Below the pieces are notes generated by a model that was not told the DNA's origin, did no database searches, and saw nothing but the letters and a program-made list of their open reading frames with translations. A stretch of 64,000 nt of DNA, from assembly GCA_030015575.1 (NCBI GenBank), contig JASDDO010000019.1, forward strand, positions 512,960,986 to 513,024,985, written 5' to 3'. Each line of letters starts with the position of its first letter. Within the stretch, counting starts at the first letter, position 1. The position numbers and the translations under genes are program-made. This stretch comes from Agapanthus africanus (Eukaryota > Streptophyta > Magnoliopsida > Asparagales > Amaryllidaceae). Shown piece after piece: positions 9,916 to 22,363 of the stretch.

Positions 9916-9930
9916 AGGCTATGATACCAC
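9916..9930 (-). other. Primer-binding site of element A
   Basis: Minus strand GTGGTATCATAGCC follows the 5' LTR end. It matches the plant initiator-tRNA-Met site TGGTATCAGAGCC with one mismatch. Confidence 0.85.
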
Positions 9931-12065
9931 TGTAAGTCTATGCTAACTCTCCCGGCACTTACGGGCTTGCGGAAATGATGAAAAACGATTTTCAAGAGGT
10001 GGTAACATGGACTCAAAATACGGATCTTTATTAAACAACCAACTAACAAACCTAACATGAGTTTTACCTACTCGGTTAGGGGGTTATACCTTTCTTGAAC
10101 TCCTTCATCTTCAACTCTTTCCGGTGTACGGATCGGCCTCACCTCGTCGTCTCCTTGCGCCGAAGATGGATCCACCAGAAAGCTTCTACCTTTGGCTTCT
10201 TCTTCGAACTTGAAGAAACTAGAACACTTGGTTTGCTAAACCTTGTGAACTAGGATGAGTAGAGAAGTGATTTGGGTTTTCTTTTATCTCTAAGGCAATG
10301 TTTCTCAACTCATGAGAGGGTGTTGCCTTGAGCTAGAGAGAGAGCAAGAGGAAGAGCAAGAGGGAGAGCTCAAGCAAGAGAGAGAAATGAAAATGAGAGA
10401 ATGAGTAACCCTTTTTCCATCCAAGCTCTCATAATCCAAAACCATCATAACAAAAATAGTAATCAAGTATTGAGTGATGGTTCAAGTCAAAATGGCTATA
10501 TCATTTCATGCACTCATTTTGCAAAAACAAACAAGCAAGCAAAAGTCTTTGCCATGAAATGATAGCCATTGTCATGATGATGGTCAACTAGTCCAACCTA
10601 GTCTACCGGTCAACAAAGTCAACAAGTCAACAAAGTCAACCCCTCAACAACCATGTCACTATAATACTTAATTAATATTATTGTTAATTATATTTCTTAT
10701 TCTCATTAGGGTTTGGCAAAAAGTCAATAGTCAACAGTCAACAGTCAATAACCCCAATGAGAATTCTCTGCCTCTGTCTCTCTGTCAACTGTGCATACAC
10801 ACCCGCATCCGCGTTACGAGGAACACGAATACAAACGAGATAAAACCAATCCTAAAATGTACACTATGATCTGGCTTAAACCAAAGCCCACTAGTGTTAA
10901 CTGTCCGGACACCAAACGTGCACAAGTGCACGGATGTGACCGAACCCTGTCGCAAAACCTTGCGACCTGTCACAAAACCATGTGACCTCTACTCTTTTGC
11001 CTAAAGGTGAATAGCTTTCTGTATGGGACTCTAAAGACTCGACACTATGCTGGCAGTGGGTTTAACCACAGACCGCAAGCGGCACTAGCTGTGCGTAACG
11101 GTCCCCAGGTAGATACCGACAAGAAGACTGATGAGGTGAAACCCATCTGAACTCCTACTGAGCCTGAATGTGACAATCTCCGTACAGTCCGGTCTGTTTA
11201 TCTAATACATCGTATGGCGGGCCTAGGGGGCGGTAAACGTCAGTCCCCTAATAGCGGTACAAGTCGTGTCGGAGTGAAGCCCAGAACACCCTGAGATAGC
11301 ACTGGAAACCTACCAGTATATCTCGTTTTCCCTAGCCAAGGACTACTCGTGTAATGGCTCTCCTAGACACAGCGCGATGTCAAACCCCAATACCGGGAGA
11401 GACGAATCCTTTCTAACCGTCACTGCCTCCAAGTTCTTCGGGACTGCACCCAAAAACTACCTGTTTGGACGACTCCTTTGAGCCGTGGTAGGTTAGTAAT
11501 CAAAGTACAGTGGGAACACACTCGAGGCGAAGTGACAGTGTCAAGTCAGCGGACTAAGCTGTACTCATGTCACCTAGGAACTGATAACTGACGATAGGTA
11601 TAGTACCAACCAACAGTTCCCGACGAGTCCTGTCCAGTGTACTCGTAACCTAACGAGCACCCGCATACTATCTCAAGTACGATGTACTAACGGCTGTGGG
11701 ACAGACCGTCTCCCACACTGGGATGAGAAACGCATACGCTAGTCTACTCCAGAGTATCGATGCCCTGTCTCGATAGTCCTGCGACTAGTGACCTGCATAA
11801 AGATGTGCTTATAGATTACCCAGCCCCCACGAGTGTGACTGCCATCACAACGCTGGTAATCAAGCAAAGATCCTAAGGGCTCCACTAATGTGTATAGGTG
11901 ATATACTAAAATAAACACATGTACACATTAAAGTAGAAACAAACCAAGTAGCATACTACTATATTGAGCAAGATTGTCTATACAAGGTGAATATCCCAAA
12001 CTTCTATTAAGTAATATACAAACTAGTATGATACAGTAATGGCCTCTAGGGCATATACACTAACA
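9931..12065 (-). repeat. 5' LTR of element A
   Basis: 2135 bp, minus strand, starting TGTTAGTGTATATGCCC at 12065 and ending CTTACA at 9931 next to the primer site. Its copy is the 3' LTR at 1790-3899; the two are similar throughout, with a few percent scattered differences. It contains the TTGAC cluster (about 10575-10760) and the twin hairpins (about 10950-11010). Confidence 0.9.
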
Positions 12066-13138
12066 CATATCGCCTGAACCGTGAAAGCCCTCTGTGTGGG
12101 ACTCTAAATAATCGTCAATACGATGGCAGTGGGTTTAACCACAAGCACATCAGCGGCACTAGCTGTACGTAACGGCTACCCAGGTATTGAGCGAAAGGAA
12201 GGCCGACGAGAAAACTCATCCAAACTCCTACTGAGCCTGACAGTGACAATATCCGTACAGTACGGTCTGTTCGTCTAAGAGTATCGCATATCGAGTCTAG
12301 CGGGTGGATGAAGTCAGACCCCTAAAAACTCGATATTTAGTGTCGGTATGAAACCTATCACCACCTGAGAAACTATCGATCCTGGATCGGTAATTCTCGT
12401 CTACCCCGGCCGAGGATTTCTGGTGATGGCCATCCGTGCACAACGCGACATCAACCCCCAATACCGGGAGAGACGAATCCTCGACGATCTGCTCACTGCC
12501 TCCATGTGGCTCGAGACTCTACCCAACTAAAACCAGTTTGTAAGACTCATTTTAGCCGTGGTAGGGTATTAATCAAAGCACAGTGAGAAATCACACGAGA
12601 CAAATGATGATCTCAGGTCGACAGACTAACCTGTACACATGTCACCTGGGAACTGCTATCTGACAATAGGTATAATACCAACTAGCAGGTTCCCGGCGAG
12701 TCCGTCCAGTGTACTCATAACCTAATGAGCACCTGTATACTATTTTAGGTGAACAACTGACACCAATGGCTTGTGAGACCTGGCCACCGCCCCTCGCCGG
12801 GGTCTCGATCAGTATACACTAGTCTATTCTGGAATATCGATGCCCAGTCTCGAAACTCCCACGACTAGGGACATTTAAGGATGTGCTTATAGACCCCCAG
12901 CTCCCACGTATATGATCGCCATCATAATGCTGGTAGTCAAGTAAGAACCCTATGGGCTCTATCAACATGTAATAGTGATCTGTAATACTACATAAAGCAT
13001 GTACATGATGATAAAGACAAACCAGATAGCAAACTAACATCTCGAGTAAGATTGTTCTACCGGTATAGGTCCTCCCTCAATCATCATAATCACCTTCCTG
13101 TGACTATGATAATTGCCTTGAGAGCACTATAGCCAACA
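12066..13138 (-). repeat. Copia LTR remnant I (B-like), truncated
   Basis: Minus-strand LTR fragment beginning TGTTGGCTATAGTGC at 13138 and running to 12066, where element A begins. Start and body match the B1/B2 LTRs (shared opening TGTTGG-ATAGTG, GGACCTATACCGG, CATCGATA blocks) but are clearly diverged. About half the LTR is present; the rest should lie beyond element A and is not in the window. No polypurine tract precedes it, so it is more likely inserted into the leader of H than to be H's own 3' LTR. Confidence 0.7.
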
Positions 13139-13485
13139 CCAGAGACCTCAACAACTTGAGAATCATTAAAAACATCCAAAAAGTGCCAAATGCCCAAATG
13201 GAGCAGCACAAGAAAAATGGCACCTCAACCCCACTAACTTGCCGCAGAATCGCGGCCAAACATGGTGTTTGGCCATGCTTCCGCAGCCATTTGTTGGAGT
13301 TGGGTCCTCAAATTTCTTGCGGCTCCATTAAAAAGCCTGCACGATTTTCTGCATATTTTTAATCATCAAAATTCCAACTTTTGAAAAATCGACAGAAACT
13401 TGATAAATCCGGATCTCGAAAATTCAATCGAACAATTTAATATCGTAAAGACCTACCCAAATGTTCTAGCTTGGCTCTGATACCA
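13139..13485 (-). other. Leader and PBS of copia remnant H
   Basis: Minus-strand primer site TGGTATCAGAGCC at 13485-13473, then about 335 bp of leader. It carries a degraded GC-palindrome pair (GCCGCAGAATCGCGGC at 13241-13256 and CCGCAG near 13291) at the same distance from the primer site as in the other copia elements. No coding sequence. Confidence 0.75.
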
Positions 13486-14024
13486 TGAAAGTGTTTACTT
13501 GCACCGCGACGGGGTTAAAACGTGCATCACACATGCAATTTTAAAAAATTCCGGGTGCTAATGAACACTAACCAAGATCTAACTAGAATATTAGGGTTTT
13601 GCTATGATGATATGATAAAACTATATGAAGGGGTGGATGGCTACAACGTTTGATGACCGTGTCCTTCTCTTCTAAAGCTCCGGGTTGTAGTCCACGCGAC
13701 TCCACTGGGCTCCACTTCAAGTTGGATCGAGCTTGCTCCGTGACCTTCGTGCCAAAGATGATCCACCTGAAGCTCCGCAATCCAAGCTATCTCTTCACTA
13801 AACACTTTAGTGAAGGAAACACGCTACACATGATTGCTAATCAAGTGTAGGATGGTGAAGTAGGGGCTTTGTTTAGCTCACTAGGGTTTCAAGCTCTATG
13901 TTTCACAACACATGTGATTGTTTAGAGCTTGAAGCATGAAATTGATGAGGAGGTGGAAGATGATGAGAGCTAGAGGAAGAAGGAGCTCATCTCAAGAAAA
14001 AATTGGCTAAGTGTTGGAATTGTT
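13486..14024 (-). repeat. Copia LTR remnant H, 3' part
   Basis: Minus-strand LTR 3' end, finishing in TTTCA at 13486 beside the primer site of H. Its upstream part is cut at 14025 by LTR G. It contains the block GCTTCAGGTGGATC followed by CTTTGGC (about 13735-13775), also found in A, E and D LTRs, showing it is a further member of the same lineage. No gene. Confidence 0.72.
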
Positions 14025-14200
14025 TGTTATGTGTATGCCCTAGAGGCCATTATGTATATTGTAGTGGATGCTTGGACATATATAGGGAGGATTTTCTTGC
14101 TCGACATGATAGTATGCTATCTGGTTCCTCTTTATCTTAACATGTACACTTATTGTCTCCCTCTTACATATTGATAAATCCCTTAAGATGAGTATTTGAC
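14025..14200 (+). repeat. LTR G, left piece (D-like)
   Basis: Starts TGTTATGTGTATGCCC and matches the beginning of D1 and D2 LTRs (shared GGATGCTTGGACATATATAG and TTTCTTGCTCGACATGATAG). It is interrupted at 14200 by element E, whose target duplication TTGAC is 14196-14200. The sequence resumes at 36046. Confidence 0.82.
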
Positions 14201-14642
14201 TGTTAGTGTATATGCCCTAGGGGCCATTATTGTATCCTACTAGCTTGTATATTACTTAATGGAAACTTGGGATATTCACAGTTATATAACAGTCTTGCTA
14301 AATATGGTAGTATGCTACTTAGTTTTATCTATCTTAATATGTGTGTACGTATTGATAGAGCCCTTAGGATCTTGCTTGACTACCAGCGTTGTGATGGCAG
14401 TCACACTAGTGGGGGCTGGGTAGTCTACAAGCACATCATTTTTCATGTCCCTAGTCGTAGGATTATAGAGACAGGGCATCGATACTCCGGAGTAGACTAG
14501 TGTGTACGCTTCTCATCCCAGTTGGAGAGATGGTATGTCCCACAGCCATCAGTACGTCGTACTGGAGATAGTATACAGACGCTCGTTGGGTTACGGGTAC
14601 ACCGGACAGGACTCGCGGGGAACTGTTGGTTGGTATTATACC
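14201..14642 (+). repeat. LTR 1 of E, left piece
   Basis: Begins TGTTAGTGTATATGCCC, as in LTR A. It is cut by B1; the last five bases ATACC (14638-14642) are the B1 target duplication. Confidence 0.85.
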
Positions 14643-16747
14643 TGTTGGATATAGTGCCCTCAAAGTCAATTATTGGATCATAGGTACGTGATTGCAATGA
14701 TTGAGGAGGACCTATACCGGTAGCACAGTCTTACTCGAGATGATAGTATACTATCTGGTTTGCCTTAATCAGTCATGTATAGGTTCAGGTGACTGATCAC
14801 GATTACACGTTGATAGAGCCCTTAAGATCTTGCTTGACTACCAACAGTATGATGGCGATCATATACGTGAGAGTTGGGTAGTCTATAAGCACATCCTTAA
14901 TAGTGGTCCCTAGTCGTGGGAGTACCGAGACAGGGCATCGATACTCCGGAGTAGACTAGTGTATACAGTCGAGACCCCGACGAGGGGCGGTGGCCGGTCT
15001 CACAAGCCACTGGTGTCATTTGGATCACCTAAGATGTATACAGGTGCTCATTGGGTTATGAGTACACCGGACAGGACTTGCCGGGAACCTGCTAGTTGGT
15101 ATTATACCTATCGTCAGATAGCAGTTCCCTGGTGACAGGTGTACAGGTTAGTTCATCGACCTGAGGTCGTCATTTGTCTCGTGTAAGTTCCCACTGTGCT
15201 TTGATTTATACCCTACCACGGCTCAAAGGAGACGTGCAAACAGGTATTTTTTGGATACAGTCCCGAGCCACATGGAGGCAAGTGAGCAAATCGACAGGAG
15301 ATTCGTCTCTCCCGGTATTGGGGGTAGAGATCGCGTTGTGTCTAGGAAAGCCATTACACCAAGTCCTTGGCCAAGGTAGGTGAGAATTACTGGTAGGTAC
15401 TCCAGTAGTTTCTCAGGGTGTTCAGGGCTTGTCTCCGATACGACTTATACCGCTATTGAGGGTCTGACGTTACCAGCCCCCTAGGCCGGATATGCGATAC
15501 TCATAGAAGAATGGACCGGACTGTATGTATATTGTCACTGTTAGGCTCAGTAGGGTTTCAGGATGAGTTCGCTCATCGGCTTCCCTTGAGGTCAGTATAT
15601 GGGCAACCGTTACGCACAGCTAGTGCCGCTGATGGCTTGTGGTTAAACCTACTTCCAGGGTACTGACGAGTCATTAGAGTCCCCCACAGATAGTTTCCCA
15701 AGTTCGGGCGAAACGTTGTAGAGGCCGTATGGTTTTATGGCAGGGTTCGAAAATTGCACGTGCGTTTACGCACATGTCATATTTCAGGCAGATAATACTG
15801 GTGGGCTTTGGTTTAAGCCGGATCCGAGTATTATACTGTGTAGATATAATATCTTTGTCTAAGTTGCATTTGTGTTCGGTTGTAATACAAATGTGGATAT
15901 GTTTATACTGTTACGGGGTTATCCTGAAATTCGTTTCGGGGTCGCTTTTGGAAGTTGCCAGTTTCCAGTTTTCTATCACCCGTATTTAACATTCGGTTAA
16001 ATACGGATTTATCTTTTCTTGAGGTGAGTCATGAGTGTGGAAGGTTCTAGAAGCTTCTTGTTTTTGGTGACTAGGTTCAAGAATCATTCGCTTGCATTAA
16101 TTGAATGGATGACTAGATTAATGACTCATTCTTGCATTTAATGTTATGCAAGGTGTCATTAGTGATTCATCATTCCTTTAATGAAGTGATAAGGATTCAT
16201 GCTTGTGGTCACCCTCTCCCTTGCTCCTACACTCACCCCCCTCCTACATATTGTGGCTGGCCCTTCTTATGGAAATAAGATTGATTCATTTGGAAAAAAG
16301 ATGATAGTTTTAGTGTATGGAAATTTCATAGCTCATTTTCATTACCCGATTCCAAAAGGCAACTTCATTAACCGTTCGTCCATGGCTTTAGACGAAATGA
16401 GACAAAGTGTTCTACTCATTCTCTACATCAATCTTGGTCATCTCTTTTAGCAAACTTAATGACCGAGTTGCCTTGGTTCAGAAGCGGGAGCCCGTTTAAA
16501 GATCCGTAGATATGGTGCCCCCTCGACGAGGAGCCAGGAGATCGGAGCAGCCGCAATGGAGCGTGGGATGATGGTTAAAGAACGAAGGACTCGGATTGTT
16601 CGGTATAACCTTTCTACCCTCTTTGTAGTTTGTTAGTTTAGCGTTAATGGCAGATCCGGGTTATAGTATGCGATAGCGCCAGTTATAAAAGTTTTTGTTC
16701 CGCATTTGGCGTCTGAAAGACGGCCGGGGCGCTACCGTAGACTTACA
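14643..16747 (+). repeat. 5' LTR of B1
   Basis: TGTTGG...ACTTACA, 2105 bp, followed directly by the primer site. Twin hairpins sit at 15693-15714 and about 15724-15742 (GCCGTA with TATGGC, one G-U pair). Confidence 0.9.
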
Positions 16748-18170
16748 TGATATCAGAGCCACGCCTTTAAGCTTTACTAACTTGTGTTAACGCGTTTAAA
16801 ATATCGATCGAACGGATTTTCAAAAACCGCAAATTTCATGTGTAAAGTTTCTGTCGATTTTAAAACAGGCCTAAAAATCATTTTGACTATACCAGAAAAT
16901 TAAGCAGGCTTTTTAAAGAACACTGGAGAAAAACAACTAAATGATTCGACCATACGGCTGCGGAAACGCGGTCAAAGCCTAGCTTTGACCGCGGAACCGC
17001 GGCTGTCTTGGTGAATCAGTAGGTAGTTTTTCTTCTGGGGCTTCTACTTGGAAAATTGTGGTTTCTGGAATGGTTCTTTTGGGCCTAGTGTTTTTTACTG
17101 TACAGCAGATGTATATGGAGCCTACTTCAGGAAGTTTTGTCGATCGAAATTTAAACGTGTTAGTTTACAGTACTTATATTATATCTCCGACCGTGAATGT
17201 CATTCGAGCGGTAAATTGCGTCTAATTACTATAGTCCTTTTAGACGGATTTGCGAACGTGACATTCGCATTGATGTTCTGTGTTGTGCTGTGATGTTGCG
17301 GATTTTTCGTGGTGGATAGCAGTGTGCAATGGTAGTGCAGTTTGGATTTATTTGTACATTTGATATTGCGGGACGAGCGTCCAATATATGGACTGCCGTC
17401 ACTTCCTGTTTGTATAATATTCTTCTGGGGCACGACTGGGCTGAGGACGATGTACCCGTTGTACATATTTTTCATTTCTGTACTAGGTTTTACCCCGCGA
17501 CGGAGTGCACGAATAGCCGGGTTCTGGAGGGCAACGGGTCCGCATCTCATGGCTTTGAGAGGCAGAAGGGCCTCACTCTAGAATTGGCAGACTATTCGCC
17601 GCACTCGTAGGGGGTACAGGTTGACCCAAGGAGGGGTGCCCAAGTTACCGGATCCGTGAAGTGCAGGGTGGTCCATTCACTTTGTTGTAGAGGGCTGCCT
17701 CGCTTCAGGTTTTAGCGGGTAACTTGCCGCACCCGTAGGGGTCTAGGTTTCATTGCACAGGCTATCCACACGACCAGGGGAACGTCGGGTTTCAGCAGCG
17801 ACTCTGTGAAACTCGGGGATCCCAGATTATCTGTATTGTTCTGTGATGCTTATTACTTTTCTGTGATGTTGTATATTATCACGCCTGGAGCGATTATTGT
17901 ATATTGGTATATATACTATTAGATGTTGTATATGTTTTACACCCGCGCTAGTCCAGTCCCCGCTCTGTCGTTAGTTAAGTAACCTAACGGGTTATGACGG
18001 GACCCAGTGACGAATGCGGATAGCATATACGTACATTTTATTTTCGTTCTTTTCTGGTGTGATTAATTGATGGGACTGCGTTGATTTTGATCAATACAAA
18101 GGAAAATAAACCTGTTTGGATGTTGTTGGAACAGTTTAAAAAGTGTTATTGCAAAGACGTTTTCTTTTGT

Positions 18171-18415
18171 TTTGCATAGTGGTATTCAGTGGAATATCCT
18201 GCACCTCATTCGACGAGGCAAGGGCCGAGATCCCTTCACCGGGAGTTACCCCTTGGGCAGAAGTTTACATCAGGGTAATAACTTCACTATAGTCGATTAC
18301 AAGTTGTTTTGCATTGCGGTATTCAGTGGAATATCCTGCACCTCATACCACTAGGAAAGAGCCGAGATCCCTTCACCGGGAGTGAGCTCTTTAGCAAAGG
18401 TTTTCGCCACTATAT
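18171..18415 (+). repeat. Tandem duplication in leader of B1
   Basis: Two copies, offset 137 bp, of a unit containing GGTATTC/GAATATCC (a stem) and CGAGATCCCTTCACCGGGAG. B2 has the same duplication at the same offset (45078 and 45215), while the D2 leader has one copy (58855-58945), so duplication preceded the split of B1 and B2. Confidence 0.75.
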
Positions 18416-18533
18416 TTTTATAAAAAGCTACCAGGTTCCTTCAGCGAGATCAAGTTCATTACGTTAAAAGTTTTTCGCCAAAAACCAGCCGTAGCACTCC
18501 GTCATTTCTTATGGATAGTCAGTAGTATTCAAG

Positions 18534-18743
18534 CTATGTTTGTTGGCCTTCGTCAAGGCATAGTGTTTGGTAGCTGCTGGGGTATTCATTTGTTGCATAG
18601 ATAGATGAGTTGGTTTGGGACAGTCGTATTACCTTGTTGGCCTTCGTTAAGGATATGTACCGGTGGGTTCGAATTAACAAGAAAATGACGGGCTGAACTT
18701 AACGTGTGACTTATGATTTGTTGGCCTTCGCCAAGGTCATAAG
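18534..18743 (+). other. Three-hairpin array in leader B1
   Basis: Hairpin 1: CTATG 18534-18538 with CATAG 18559-18563. Hairpin 2: CGTA near 18625 with TAC at 18658-18660, weakened. Hairpin 3: CTTATGA 18710-18716 with TCATAAG 18737-18743. Each encloses TTGGC, CTTC and a GYYAA partner (for example 18721-18734, perfect). Confidence 0.6.
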
Positions 18744-19043
18744 AACATGGGGTAAAAATCATATCGGGAGTTTCTAAAGAAACTGAAACTTGCCAGGCAT
18801 GCGCATACCTTCTGGAGTGTGATAACGTGAGTGGATTCCGTCACGTTATCATGCGATGAGAGTTGGATCTCGATTTCCACTGATGAGTTGGTTTACTCTT
18901 CGAGTGATCCCGATTGATTCTTCTTTCAGGTTTGGAGGAGAATTTGACAGTACAGTTGGAGGTTTTCGGATTAGATAAAGTGATAACCATTCTGATCTAG
19001 GTTAGAATGCACGCAGAGTGTTTCTTTTCTCTCTCTCTCTGGA

Positions 19044-22000
19044 AGCGACCTTTGACCGACCCTAGACTATGACTCAGTGACCAAGTTGACCGAACCTTCT
19101 TAAAATACTGGCTTTTGGATTGTCTGAGTTTCATAAGTCATTGCCACTCCTTCTTTTACCCTTTGCATTTCTCAGAACACCCGTATTACTACGGACATCC
19201 ACTTCCATTGGATAGATCCATCGTATGGTTATATACGAACTCAAAGGGACTTCTTCGAGGATGGATCCAGGTTCATGAGAAATAGAATTGGTTTATTCAG
19301 TTGTCTTTTATTATCACCTTCTCTCAGGTTGCGAGGGCTCCTTGGTTTAGGAGAGTACACCTATTACGCTTATTGGATAGTCTTCTTCCAAACCATAGGT
19401 AGGTGCCGAAAGGTAGGGAATGAAGAAAACCAATTAACCTAAGTAGGGTGTACAGAAGGTAATATGTAAAGAAAAAATAAAGGGATTAGAAAGAGGGCAA
19501 AGTAAATTGCGACTGCTATCATTCATGACCAAACCGAGTGCTTCATCGCTACTCCTATTTCACCTTTGCTTTTTTCCCCAGTTCGGGAGAAATAGAATAA
19601 GGTATTATTTAGTTGTCTTTTATCATCACCTTCTCTCAGGTTGTGAGGGCTCCTTAGTTTAGGAGAGTACACCTATTATGCTTACTGGATAGTCTTCTTC
19701 CAAACCATAGGCTGGTGCCGAACAGTAGGGAAGGAAGAAAACCACTTAGCCTAAAAGAGTGTACAGAAGGAAATGACTAAAGACAAATAAAGGGATTTGG
19801 AGAGATGGCAAAGAAATATACGGTTATAGAAATGAATTAGATTATGGAAGAGGCATTACTAGGAATATCAGGATACCCCTACGAAATATTTTCATGTTTC
19901 AGTTTCACTGTGCGTTGTTAAAGGAAAACTGATTTCCCGATTAGATACTTACTCCAGGGTATGTATTTACCAGATATGATTCTCACATCCGTATGGTTTT
20001 TCAGATGATGAGTGGGAGTAAGTTATTGGGAATTAGGTGATCATCCTCATTATATCGGAATTCGTTGTCATTGGTGATATTTGAGGAAGTCGCCTGGGTT
20101 TTTGCCGGATGGCCTGTATTTGGTTTTGAGTATCCGTTGTTGTGCACCAATTTCAAAATGATATATCTGTACGTTTATTTTTATAAAGTGAGATATAACT
20201 TTTTGATATTATGTCGATGATATTTACCTATATCAGTTGGCGATTGGGTAAGGAGCATTGAACAAGCGGAGTAGTTCTTAACCATAAGTACAATTTTCAA
20301 CCTACGATGCACAGGTTCTGAGTTATTCAACTCAGCGGACTTATACAGAGTATTGTATGTTGTCCAGTGTCCATCAGGACAAAGGGGTTGGTCCTCGTAC
20401 TATGTTCTGTTTACTTATGACTTCTCTAGTTTTTAGACAAGTGTTTCGTAGAAATACAATGTCTAAGTTTTGAGAAGTTGTGGGTATAAGAATAAAGTAG
20501 AGAACCAGATGTCGCAAGTATCGGGATTCTTCAAAGAGATCGAAGATGTAGATACTTGTGATTGGTATTCAGTTGATAGTGATGTTTTTGAGAAACTTGT
20601 TTCTCTTTCAGGTTACTCATAATTGGATGTATTCCTAAGTTGAGTAATGCTGATTAGCCTCTCTCCATTAAGTTGCACTGGAGACAGCTGCATGATTAGA
20701 ATCTGGTTCCAATTAAATAAGTGCCAAATTTTCTATATTGGATATAGAATGGTTCATATCTTAACAATGTTAAGGTACGGGGAGTTGTCCGGCTTATGCT
20801 TAAAACCAGACTCTGGATAACTCAGGGCACGTTTCTGTAATGGCAGTTTGTGGGTTGTCCCGGGCTATGTCGAGGGTTGATTTTCTACCATCTAGAAGAT
20901 CAATAGTGATATTGTTCTTGACTCGCAACAGTTTTAGTAAAATGGATTTTTTCAGAAAACAGTAGTGGGAGTATGGTAGAACTGGAAGTGATTCCAGAAC
21001 CGCAAACGATTACGGAAATTTAATAGGACCTATATATTCAATCAGGTTTGACATTCTATTAGCCACTCCGCAGATATGGCGGGTAACCTTAGACACCCGA
21101 GAGGTACTCCGGTAGCCTCAAGGACGGTGACAAGGAGGTTCTTACTTACCCAGACTTGACACTACTGTTGTTCCAGACTATGAGACCCGGAAGGAGGTTA
21201 AGTATAGCGTCGTTCTAAACTAGCTTTAGAAGTGTACGTATATATTATTCTGCCAGAGGGTTGGTGTGGTCTGTGGGAGCAGCGGAAGCATAGTGGGCAA
21301 GTAGCTTATGTCTATTTATAGACTTAAGCGGTTATAGCGGAGATAGATCATCTATTTTTGATATGACAGTCATGGGTTTGACTTCATCAGAATAGGGGAT
21401 GGATAAGGTAGTAGGGTGTGATGTCCTGGTATTTGGATGACATATACAGAGTAGGAAGTAAAATTCTTATACTACGATCGGTTGTACTGTGGTCGTCACA
21501 CAGTTGTTTCTCCAGACAGGATATGGATATAATATCAAACATTCTGGTTTCTAGATCTATGGTTTTAGATCTGGATTTGGGTAGTTTTCCAATGTGGGTA
21601 CTTTGACAGTATTCTAATAGTTTTTAGAATAGATGACTCCTGGCATGGTGGTGTACCTGCAGGTGATGGAGTCACCCTCTCTAAAGGTGTCTTACAGACT
21701 AAAGGGGAGAGTGATGTGCATGATTGGCAGATCACTTGCTTAGGTAATTGAGTCAATCGTGAGATGTCAAGTACCACACCAGATGTTGTTTTTGTACTAG
21801 ATGCAATAAGTTTATATTTATCCAATCCTGGAGAAACATAAGGAAGCAGTTTTAGAACATATGTTGATGTTCTACGGATTTGATGATGGCAGCCTCCTTC
21901 GGGAGACGGTTATCATTCCAGGCTTCAAAGGTGACATGGATGATAGAGTGATTGTCAGAGTTATAGTTTTCCCTCTGACGAAGGGGGCAGTATTATGGAC

Positions 22001-22350
22001 AGGTGGTCCAAGAGGATACTTTGGGAGGCATGGTGCAGGATACTGATTAGGTTCAGTTATCGATACAGTCTAAGAAGTTTGGATTTGGAGTTCATTTATG
22101 AACTAGGTCCCATCAGATATCCAGACATATTCTAAGACAGGTATTACTCAATTCGGGAGATGGCTTTCTCCGCGAACTTGAGATTAAGAGAGACATAGAA
22201 AGAGACATCGGGGCGGATCCACTCATTGAGGCTATTTCTCGAACACAAGAGTTTTACAAACGGGATTTGTGAAACTGATTAGTAGAGGAGTTGGGTGCTC
22301 GGTATCACATGGGCTGTGAGTATGCGACATCGCAATAATTAGCCTTAAGT
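19044..22350 (+). pseudogene. Ruined copia gag-pol of B1
   Basis: No long frame, but nucleotide similarity to the gag-pol of element A in the right order. The gag start region follows the AG at 19046. An integrase-core-like stretch lies at about 20400-20560 (ends in GATCGAAGATGT where A has GATCGAGGTAGT). The acidic linker before the reverse transcriptase is nearly identical over 20979-21002 and again to about 21120. The reverse-transcriptase box reads YLDD at 21430-21441, followed by LSK-type and PDVV-type remnants, and SHQ/ADPL-type RNase H remnants lie near 22110-22230. Stops and shifts are throughout; nothing functional could be made. Confidence 0.8.
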
Positions 22351-22352
22351 GC

Positions 22353-22363
22353 AAGTGGGAGAT
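22353..22363 (+). other. Polypurine tract of B1
   Basis: AAGTGGGAGAT directly before the 3' LTR, identical to A and B2 and intact although the neighbouring pol is ruined. Confidence 0.85.

Larger units (their letters stand above)
7879..9930 (-). other. Long untranslated leader of element A
   Basis: About 2 kb between primer site and gag with no convincing coding sequence. In transcript order it holds a GC-palindrome pair (9722-9678), a conserved block with a CGTTAG/CTAACG hairpin (8907-8887), a three-hairpin array (8571-8359) and the candidate splice acceptor (7873). The same items occur in the same order in B1 and B2. Confidence 0.8.
1790..12065 (-). mobile_element. Ty1/copia element A (TNT1-94-like), defective
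   Basis: A full-length but broken copia element of about 10.3 kb on the minus strand. In its own direction: 5' LTR (12065-9931), initiator-Met-type primer site (9930-9916), a 2 kb leader, gag-protease-integrase-reverse transcriptase-RNase H (7860 to about 3955), polypurine tract (3910-3900) and 3' LTR (3899-1790). The order integrase before reverse transcriptase defines copia. The 3' LTR lacks its terminal 20 or so bases, and its left neighbour is an inverted LTR rather than a matching target duplication, so the left edge has been rearranged. The right flank begins CATAT, which would be one target-duplication copy. It sits in or beside LTR remnant I. Coding capacity is lost through several stops and frameshifts. 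Confidence 0.9.
16748..19043 (+). other. Primer site and structured leader of B1
   Basis: Begins with the primer site TGATATCAGAGCC (16748-16760; one mismatch). A perfect 12-bp hairpin (16967-16978 with 16982-16993) joins the GC-palindrome motifs. Then come the CGTTAG/CTAACG hairpin (17969-17989), a tandemly repeated 137-bp unit (18171 and 18308) and the three-hairpin array (18534-18743). The leader ends at a pyrimidine tract and AG (19021-19046). Open frames are short and unrelated to proteins. Collinear with the leaders of A and B2. Confidence 0.78.

Noticed and set aside
12066..14024. I and H as one small LTR-leader-LTR element
   Set aside because: No polypurine tract before the TGTTGG start at 13138, and the LTR pieces do not overlap in sequence, so unity cannot be shown; treated as separate remnants.
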